From Chitinivibrionales bacterium (GTDB lineage Bacteria; Fibrobacterota; Chitinivibrionia; Chitinivibrionales; WJKA01): a stretch of 5,007 nt of DNA. The translations under genes were made by a program, and so were the position numbers. Position 1 is the first letter of the stretch. Each line of letters opens with the position of its first letter. The notes under the pieces are model-generated. The model did no database searches. It was not told the origin of the DNA and worked only from the letters and a program-made list of their open reading frames with translations. Shown here in pieces: positions 1-5,007 of this stretch. The stretch is from the NCBI GenBank assembly GCA_014729375.1, contig WJKA01000223.1, positions 1 to 5,007 on the forward strand, written 5' to 3'.

Positions 1-1
1 C

Positions 2-1564
2 GCTTTTGCCGTTATCGGTATCGCAGAACTCGTGTATCTTGCATGGGGCGGCAGCCTTGTTCTTTATGCTGCAATACTGGCGGTCCTGTTCACCGTGCTG
101 AACCTCTTCGGTGTTCAGGAAGCGGTTCGTTTTCAGATTGCCCTGGTCCTGGGGCTTGTAGCGATTCTTACAGCATTTTTTTTCATCTCAATCGGCGGCG
201 TCCGGGTTGGACGGTTTGAACCATTCCTTCCTCACGGACTGAATTCCCTTTTTTCAACAGCCGGATTTGTCTTTGTTTCATTCGGGGGCGTCTTGACAAC
301 AGCAAGTATAGCAGGCGAAGTCAGAAACCCTTCCCGCAATATACCCCTGGGGCTCATAGTATCAACGGTTGTGGTAACTCTCCTGTACGCGACAGTCACG
401 TTCGCGGTTGTCGGGATCGTACCGTCGCACCAACTGGCACAATCGCTTTCACCGATAGCAATTGCCGGCAAGCTGACCGGCGGTCCACTGTTGTATTATG
501 CAATAATCGCCGCTTCACTCCTGGCCTTTGTAACAACCGCAAACGGAGGGATCCTCACCGCGTCCCGCTACCCGATTGCACTTTCGTCAGACGGCATGCT
601 CCCCGCATTTTTTTCGCGTTTTTCAAAGAAGAAGCATACGCCGGTTGCGTCCATAATTGCAACTGGCATCCTTATCGCTGCAGCAGTACTGCTGAACATA
701 GAGTTGCTGATAAAGGCAGCATCAACGGTGATTCTGCTCTCCAACATATTTGCACACCTGTCGGTTATTGTCATGCGGGAAAGCACTATATCAAATTATC
801 GTCCGACATACCGATCGCCTTTCTATCCCTGGTTGCAGATAGCCGGAATACTGCTGTTCTCTCTGCTCATAATAGACATGGGGATACAGCCTGTCCTCCT
901 CAGCCTTGCATTCACCGGTACGGGGGTGATTCTGTATTTCATCCGCAGGGGCAGCCTCGAAAAAATGTCACCGGCCCTTATTCATGTACTCGAGCGCATC
1001 ACAAACAGGAAACTGGTTACCGAAGGGCTTGGAAAAGAACTTCGAAGCATTGTGGAAGACCGTGACAATATAATCAGAGACGAATTTGACCACGCTGTCG
1101 AGACCTCCTGTTTTCTTGAGATACGCACAAAAGCTTCTATCGAAGATCTCTGGTCCGCAGCAGCATCCGAACTGCACGGGTGTCTGCCCGCTCCATTCGA
1201 AAACGAGAACCTCATACGCCTTCTCAAAGAGCGGGAGGAAGAAAGCACTACTGCGATAAGCGAGTTTGTGGCAATCCCCCACGTTATTGTTGAAGGAACT
1301 AAAATCTTCAAACTCGTACTTGTCAGGGCCGGCGAAGGTATTCATTTCGACACAATGCACCCGTCAATACGGGCCGTCTTCATCCTCATTGGCTCGAAAG
1401 ATATGCGGAACCTTCACCTCAGAGCCCTTGCAGCAATAGCCCAGGTTGTTCAACACTCAGGCTTCGAGCGGGGCTGGCTTTCTGCTGCCGGCCACCGAGA
1501 GCTGAAAGACATCTTTCTTCTTACCAGGCGGCAACGGCCGCAGGGAAACCGGGATACAGCATAA
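2..1564 (+). CDS. APC-family amino acid permease fused to a PTS EIIA-like domain (5' end outside window)
   Basis: Inner-membrane secondary transporter, probably for an amino acid or amine, carrying a cytoplasmic PTS EIIA type-2-like domain. The frame is open to the left edge (AFAVIGIAEL precedes the GTG at 32), so that GTG is internal and the start and roughly the first three helices lie outside. Numbering from that GTG, about nine membrane segments are visible (near 7-27, 33-56, 72-95, 103-128, 152-175, 204-222, 226-248, 268-286, 288-304). APC hallmarks are the glycine-rich helix followed by GEVRNPSRNIP (95-105), SRYPIALSSDGMLP (178-191) and YRSPFYPWL (260-268). A charged linker (about 308-355) leads to the EIIA-like domain (about 358-498), with AIPH at 414-417; His417 (codon 1280-1282) matches the EIIA phospho-acceptor. 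Permease-EIIA fusions are a known family in several phyla, and phosphorylation may regulate transport. The substrate cannot be read from sequence. The TAA stop is followed by a strong hairpin. Family call is firm; regulatory role is inferred. Confidence 0.9.
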   Translation, partial: AFAVIGIAELVYLAWGGSLVLYAAILAVLFTVLNLFGVQEAVRFQIALVLGLVAILTAFFFISIGGVRVGRFEPFLPHGLNSLFSTAGFVFVSFGGVLTTASIAGEVRNPSRNIPLGLIVSTVVVTLLYATVTFAVVGIVPSHQLAQSLSPIAIAGKLTGGPLLYYAIIAASLLAFVTTANGGILTASRYPIALSSDGMLPAFFSRFSKKKHTPVASIIATGILIAAAVLLNIELLIKAASTVILLSNIFAHLSVIVMRESTISNYRPTYRSPFYPWLQIAGILLFSLLIIDMGIQPVLLSLAFTGTGVILYFIRRGSLEKMSPALIHVLERITNRKLVTEGLGKELRSIVEDRDNIIRDEFDHAVETSCFLEIRTKASIEDLWSAAASELHGCLPAPFENENLIRLLKEREEESTTAISEFVAIPHVIVEGTKIFKLVLVRAGEGIHFDTMHPSIRAVFILIGSKDMRNLHLRALAAIAQVVQHSGFERGWLSAAGHRELKDIFLLTRRQRPQGNRDTA

Positions 1565-1569
1565 AGTCC

Positions 1570-1616
1570 GGCGGGCCGGGCAGAGGTATCAGGCGTATCT
1601 GGAGGTCCGGCCTGCT
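1570..1616 (+). terminator. GC-rich stem-loop behind the permease gene, probable transcript 3' end
   Basis: The arm at 1571-1581 (GCGGGCCGGGC) pairs along its whole length with 1605-1615 (GTCCGGCCTGC): 11 continuous pairs including two G-U, plus a further G-U pair at 1570/1616, around a 23-base loop. It begins five bases after the permease TAA. On the opposite strand the G-U pairs become C-A mismatches, so the structure is better as a plus-strand RNA, the permease direction. No U-tract follows (TATTCAGC), so it is not a textbook intrinsic terminator. It may be a U-less terminator, part of a Rho-dependent end, or a 3'-stabilising hairpin. Confidence 0.5.
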
Positions 1617-1975
1617 ATTCAGCATGCGGAAAGATACTGCGCTTCGCAAACAGTTGCATCCGGTGCCGGGAACCCCGCGCATTTATTATTCATTGATCAA
1701 TATTCTCATAGTTTTCAATTTATTCTGGACAGCACTGACTTCCTCCGGTTTTTCCAGGGAATTGCCCCCAGCAGCAACCTGCATAGGCCTGTGCTCGCTT
1801 GACGGCAGACTGAGGACATGACACAGAATCGATAATCAGCGGGATGTCACTTTTCAAATTCCAGGCAAAGGAGCATATATCCTGTTTATTTCATGCGGCA
1901 ATGAACAGCGCCCCCTTAAAATTATTCATCACTGACAGCCTGGGACGCCTGGTGATCCCTGCACCAAAAAGCTGA

Positions 1976-2025
1976 AATTTAATTATATTATTATAGCTGA
2001 GTTACTCTTCATACTCACCATAGCT
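1976..2025 (+). promoter_or_regulatory. Putative promoter/operator of the GntR-type regulator
   Basis: An AT-rich tract contains several overlapping -10-like hexamers (TATATT at 1984-1989, TATTAT at 1986-1991 and again at 1989-1994), with no good -35 box at the usual distance. Just downstream are two copies of ATAGCT (1993-1998 and 2020-2025), 27 bases apart, and between them the inverted pair TGAGT (1998-2002)/ACTCA (2013-2017). A repressor carrying two winged helices could bind such a bipartite site and autoregulate. This is inference from position and symmetry; the repeats are short enough to occur by chance. Confidence 0.3.
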
Positions 2026-2032
2026 TATTGGC

Positions 2033-2036
2033 AGGA
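2033..2036 (+). promoter_or_regulatory. Ribosome binding site of the regulator gene
   Basis: AGGA lies four bases ahead of the ATG at 2041. The spacing is slightly short, but this is the only purine-rich motif near the start. The frame stays open upstream for many codons without a better-placed ATG or GTG, and the protein's first winged helix begins about eight residues after this ATG, so this start fits the domain boundary. Confidence 0.55.
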
Positions 2037-2040
2037 TATC

Positions 2041-3609
2041 ATGAAATCCCCGACCCCGGCGGTCCAGAAAGCCATCGACTTTGTCTGCAGCTATCTGCAA
2101 TCAATGGCTTCACACGAGCGGAAACTGCCGTCAACCGCGGCACTGGCGGACAGCGCCGGCGTCTCGCTTGTCAGCATGTCGAAAGCAGTTGCCGTTCTGA
2201 AAGAGCGGAATATTCTTGACTGTTTCCGCAAGCAGGGCATCTACCGCAAATTCGATCCGTCATTCATTGATACCGCAAGAAATAAAAGCGGAACGGTTTC
2301 CAATAACGATCCCGGCAGGATTCCGGTTATCTGGCAACGGATTAAGCTCCGGATACAGCAGGACATTTTCAACGGCGTCTATTCCGCGACTCACTGGCTT
2401 CCGATGCAAAAAGAGCTGTGCCGACGCTACCATGTTTCCACAGCCACACTCCGCAAGGCGCTCAATGCGCTCGAAAACGAAGATGTCATTCGTCACGAAC
2501 ATGCCGGATATTATGTGCCGGAAATATCCATACGGCGCTCCAGCGCGGCAGTTGCTGCAATCGTTCCGAGCGATTTGCCGAACCGCCGGTATTTTGAGCA
2601 AACCATATCGAACAAATGTATCCGGACGCTCGAACAGGCGTGTGTCAAGAAGCGTCTGCGGCTGACAATAATCTCCCCCCTTTACATAAATAATAAATTC
2701 TCTTTGTATACGCCGGGCGGATTTCATGAAACAACGCTTCCGCAGGGCCCGGATATTATCGGATATGTCTACTATGCCATCGAGTATTACGACCTCAACG
2801 AAAAGATCCTTTCCATGCTCAAAGCGAACAACAAGCCGATCGGCATCGTTGATCCAACGGGCATAATGGCTGAATGCAGGGAAATGGTTGAAGCGTCGCA
2901 TATTCGGGCGTCCGTTTTCGCCAACACGACCAACGAACAGTCCGCCGCGCAGGTCATGCGGTTTCTCGCAGCATCCGGCCATACCCGCAGCATTTATATC
3001 TCACCGCTTCACGGATACTACTGGTCGAAAAAACGGTATGAACACTGCAGGCGGTTCTGTATGCAGTCGGGCGGGAAATTCCATTGCAGCCTGATTGGAC
3101 GGAACCGTCGATTGACCACCAGCGATTTCCGTCAAAAAGCAAATGCGCGCTGTTCTCCCCGCGTGCTGGAACAGGCGTTTGCAGAATGGAAAAGCACCGC
3201 GCCGCCCGAATTCCTTGTAACGGTGGGACAGGCAATGGAATGGGTGATGCATACCATGCATGCCCGGGCAGCGCTCTGCCGGATATGCACGCAGCTCTTC
3301 GAACAGGCGCTCGAAAACAAAAAGGCCACCGCCTGGATATGCGCCAACGACGATGTAGCCTCCTTTGCACTCGATTTTCTGTCTCGTAAAGGTGTCGGCG
3401 TCCCCGGGCAACTGTCAATAATCTCGTTCGATGACTCCCATATCGCCCTTAAAAAGAGAATCACGTCATATAATTTCAATATCGAAGCCGCACTTGAAGC
3501 CGCGCTCCGCTTTGTCTGCTCTTCTCATGCCGGGAGGCAAAAGCCGAAGGTGGAATATACCACCATTGAAGGCTTTATTAACGAACGGGAGACAACAGGC
3601 CAAAGGTGA
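2041..3609 (+). CDS. GntR-family transcriptional regulator with two winged-helix domains and a LacI-type sensor domain
   Basis: Complete 522-residue DNA-binding regulator. Residues about 8-70 form a first GntR-like winged helix (LPSTAALADSAGVS at 29-42, then a KAVAVLKERNIL recognition/wing segment). Residues about 96-160 form a second, more canonical one (LPMQKELCRRYHVSTATLRK at 120-139, then ALNALENEDVI and the wing ending GYYVP). Residues about 167-515 resemble the periplasmic-binding-protein fold of LacI/GalR sensors: AAVAAIVPSD opens the first strand, and AWICANDDVASFALDFL (431-447) with GVPGQLSIISFDD (453-465) matches the conserved NDxxA...VPxxxSIxxFDD region. Ordinary GntR proteins have one winged helix and about 240 residues; LacI-sensor types have about 360, so the extra N-terminal domain explains much of the length. 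The ligand is probably a small sugar-like molecule but cannot be named. Targets are unknown; the adjacent convergent BNR gene is one possibility. The TGA stop is four bases from that gene's stop. Confidence 0.88.
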   Translation: MKSPTPAVQKAIDFVCSYLQSMASHERKLPSTAALADSAGVSLVSMSKAVAVLKERNILDCFRKQGIYRKFDPSFIDTARNKSGTVSNNDPGRIPVIWQRIKLRIQQDIFNGVYSATHWLPMQKELCRRYHVSTATLRKALNALENEDVIRHEHAGYYVPEISIRRSSAAVAAIVPSDLPNRRYFEQTISNKCIRTLEQACVKKRLRLTIISPLYINNKFSLYTPGGFHETTLPQGPDIIGYVYYAIEYYDLNEKILSMLKANNKPIGIVDPTGIMAECREMVEASHIRASVFANTTNEQSAAQVMRFLAASGHTRSIYISPLHGYYWSKKRYEHCRRFCMQSGGKFHCSLIGRNRRLTTSDFRQKANARCSPRVLEQAFAEWKSTAPPEFLVTVGQAMEWVMHTMHARAALCRICTQLFEQALENKKATAWICANDDVASFALDFLSRKGVGVPGQLSIISFDDSHIALKKRITSYNFNIEAALEAALRFVCSSHAGRQKPKVEYTTIEGFINERETTGQR

Positions 3610-3613
3610 TCAT

Positions 3614-5007
3614 TCAGTGCTGCGAAACTGCAACGTGCTTTTGCACCACGCTGTTTCCACGCCGAACCTGAACGACATAATTACCTGCGATAAGCGTATT
3701 CAACGTAATATGTACCACCGAACTGTTGCCAATCCTGCGGTTAAATACCGTCTTCCCCCGCATATCATATATCTTTATTGAACCTTTCGATTGTACAGCA
3801 TCGAATCCGATACGGAGTTCATTGTGCTGCCGGCGAAAGAGTATACCGCTGTTATTATCATACATTTTGTCCCGTGCAGATTTTGTCGCAGTCACGCCGC
3901 ACAGTTCGTATGCGTCAAGAAGATAATATTTCAGATTGTCGCCCCCCCTGCCGGTAAAGAGCAGATGCACCTTTCCTTCATCAGAGCGCGACTGAAATAT
4001 GGTGGGATCCGCGTTTTCCTCAACTTTGGGAGGAGAATCCAGCTTGTTCAGCTCCAGGACCTTGTTCCACTGGTTACTTTCCGGGTCCGAAGACACATAT
4101 ACATCCAGAGAGACGCGCAGGATATGGTGCCGCGATCCTGTTACCAGGTGATAGCCGTGAAGCGGACTGCTTTCATTGTCCGGTGACAGACTGACCGTGC
4201 TGATCCCGCAATTATTAGAGGTATTAAAGGATGTCCATCCGTTCCATGTCTGCCCGCCATCGGTCGACATGGTAAACGAATGGTCCGGATTATCGCGGGT
4301 ACAGTACATAATTTTTGAATAATCCGCGGAAAGCACAAGCCAGGAGCCGAGTATTTTTCTTACTGATGCTCCCTGATGAATATCGGTCGCGGTCCAGTTT
4401 GACGTATTCGTATAGCTGCCCCACGGAACTTTCGTTATCAGCGCGTGTCCAGTCCCCCCTTCTTGAGGGCCGAGATCATCGGCGGCAAACCATAAATCGC
4501 CGTTGGGGAATTCCAACGGATGGTTCATCCCCGTAGTCATAACGCCGCTGGTCCAGAGGTTTGAGGACGGGCATTCTATTCTGTCCGACCAGCTCAGGCC
4601 GTCATCGGTCGAATACCGGTATGCCCCGGAACCGCAGCATCCGGCGGGCCACCAATAGGTGCAAAGAATGGTATCATTGTTGTTGTGCCGCGGTTGATAT
4701 ATAATCCCATAATCAATACTTCCCTCAGGCTCGATTATTTCCGGCGCCGACCATTCTCCCCCGTCGGGCTTTCGGGTCACAAAAACACGGTTACTTCCTT
4801 CACCCTCACTGGTGCCCCCGTTAAATCCGATTACAAACGAACCCTCTTTTGTTTCATCTAGGCACGATGGATGCACATAGCTGACACTGGAACCGCCGGG
4901 CGTCCGGGCCGGAGATTGCCCGACATCCAGATATTCACTTCTGATTATTGCATCCCGCCTGCTGCCGAGGTCATTTGATTTGGGGCCGTTGGTAACAGTT
5001 ACCCAGC
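3614..5007 (-). CDS. Secreted BNR/sialidase-like beta-propeller protein with a T9SS-type C-terminal sorting domain (5' end outside window)
   Basis: The frame stays open past the right edge. The GTG at 4876 is internal: at least 43 in-frame codons precede it (including GGSSVSY immediately before) and the conserved HPS...FNGGT element straddles it, so the start and any signal peptide lie outside. Numbering from that GTG, two clear Asp boxes are seen: STDDGLSW (89-96; bases 4589-4612) and STDGGQTW (204-211; 4244-4267), plus a degenerate PDGGEWSAP (38-46). These mark a sialidase-type six-bladed propeller of the BNR_2 kind. I could not assign the sialidase arginine triad or nucleophile, so enzymatic activity is unproven; it could be another glycoside hydrolase or a binding protein. 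Residues about 343-420 look like a Por/T9SS type A sorting domain: SIKIYDMRGKTVF, then a leucine/glycine turn LIAGNYVVQV and a terminal VVQKHVAV strand. Such domains are cleaved on export by the type IX system. Vicinal cysteines occur at 80-81. Confidence 0.82.
   Translation of the reverse strand, partial: WVTVTNGPKSNDLGSRRDAIIRSEYLDVGQSPARTPGGSSVSYVHPSCLDETKEGSFVIGFNGGTSEGEGSNRVFVTRKPDGGEWSAPEIIEPEGSIDYGIIYQPRHNNNDTILCTYWWPAGCCGSGAYRYSTDDGLSWSDRIECPSSNLWTSGVMTTGMNHPLEFPNGDLWFAADDLGPQEGGTGHALITKVPWGSYTNTSNWTATDIHQGASVRKILGSWLVLSADYSKIMYCTRDNPDHSFTMSTDGGQTWNGWTSFNTSNNCGISTVSLSPDNESSPLHGYHLVTGSRHHILRVSLDVYVSSDPESNQWNKVLELNKLDSPPKVEENADPTIFQSRSDEGKVHLLFTGRGGDNLKYYLLDAYELCGVTATKSARDKMYDNNSGILFRRQHNELRIGFDAVQSKGSIKIYDMRGKTVFNRRIGNSSVVHITLNTLIAGNYVVQVRRGNSVVQKHVAVSQH

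Larger units (their letters stand above)
1565..2040. other. Intergenic region with no supported gene (476 bases)
   Basis: This gap separates the permease stop from the regulator start. It contains the stem-loop at 1570-1616, a 65-codon frame at 1624-1821 that I do not believe is a gene, an orphan AAAGGAG motif at 1867-1873 with no ATG or GTG at usable distance, a short inverted repeat ATCAC (1928-1932)/GTGAT (1952-1956), and a markedly AT-rich block at about 1976-1995 just upstream of the regulator. It is long for a spacer between co-directional genes, which together with the stem-loop suggests the two genes are separately transcribed. No tRNA, riboswitch or transposon end was recognised by eye. 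Confidence 0.6.

Noticed and set aside
176..183. T8 homopolymer in the permease (also T7 at 608-614, and C7 at 3942-3948 in the BNR gene) as phase-variation tracts
   Set aside because: The frames are intact through all of them and the runs are short; they fit ordinary Phe codons and a glycine-rich stretch rather than a contingency locus.
968..1360. 130-codon reverse-strand frame opposite the EIIA-like domain
   Set aside because: Antisense to clearly conserved domain sequence with no domain of its own; a shadow frame.
1624..1821. 65-codon plus-strand frame with a hydrophobic stretch (IYYSLINILIVFNLFW) in the intergenic gap
   Set aside because: No ribosome binding site precedes the ATG, it starts just behind the permease hairpin, and the composition outside the hydrophobic segment looks like translated non-coding DNA. 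A small membrane protein cannot be excluded but is not supported.
2260..2982. 240-codon reverse-strand frame inside the regulator gene
   Set aside because: It lies wholly antisense to a well-supported regulator, shows no recognisable domain, and is one of several overlapping open shadow frames there.
3632..3650. GTGC-TTTT-GCAC hairpin near the convergent stops as a bidirectional terminator
   Set aside because: Only four base pairs in the stem and no T-tract on either side; too weak to call.
3791..4186. 131-codon plus-strand frame opposite the BNR gene
   Set aside because: Antisense to a gene with clear Asp boxes and a sorting domain; the translation has no recognisable motif.
4874..4876. 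GTG as the true start of the BNR protein
   Set aside because: The frame continues open for at least 43 codons to the window edge, and the conserved BNR opening (SYVHPS...FNGGT) spans this codon, so it is an internal valine.

Overview
The window is a bacterial chromosomal segment of moderate GC content. It holds three large protein-coding genes, and two of them run off the window edges. Two features point, by inference only, to the Fibrobacterota-Chlorobiota-Bacteroidota (FCB) group or a neighbouring lineage. One is a beta-propeller protein ending in what looks like a type IX secretion (Por) C-terminal sorting domain. The other is a GntR regulator with two winged helices and a LacI-like sensor, an architecture I associate with Fibrobacterota/Chitinivibrionia, Lentisphaerota and similar phyla. 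No rRNA, tRNA, CRISPR array, insertion sequence or phage gene was seen.

Layout. From the left edge to 1564 (+) is the C-terminal part of an APC-superfamily amino acid permease fused to a cytoplasmic PTS EIIA-like domain that keeps its phospho-acceptor histidine. A strong GC-rich stem-loop lies just behind its stop codon (1570-1616). From 1565 to 2040 is a 476-base non-coding stretch containing that stem-loop, an orphan Shine-Dalgarno-like motif and an AT-rich, repeat-bearing region that probably carries the promoter/operator of the next gene. From 2041 to 3609 (+) is the complete GntR/LacI-hybrid regulator. From 3614 to the right edge (-) is the C-terminal part of a secreted BNR/sialidase-like beta-propeller protein. 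It converges on the regulator with only 4 bases between the two stop codons.

How they fit together. The permease would take up an amino acid or amine, possibly tuned by phosphorylation of its EIIA domain. The regulator would sense a small ligand, typically a sugar in LacI-type sensors. The BNR protein would act outside the cell on glycans or other polymers. A link between the regulator and the BNR gene is plausible from adjacency but not shown, because the genes converge and share no promoter. I see no convincing evidence of a wholly new multi-gene system. The most unusual points are the domain fusions, the back-to-back 3' ends, and the structured intergenic region.
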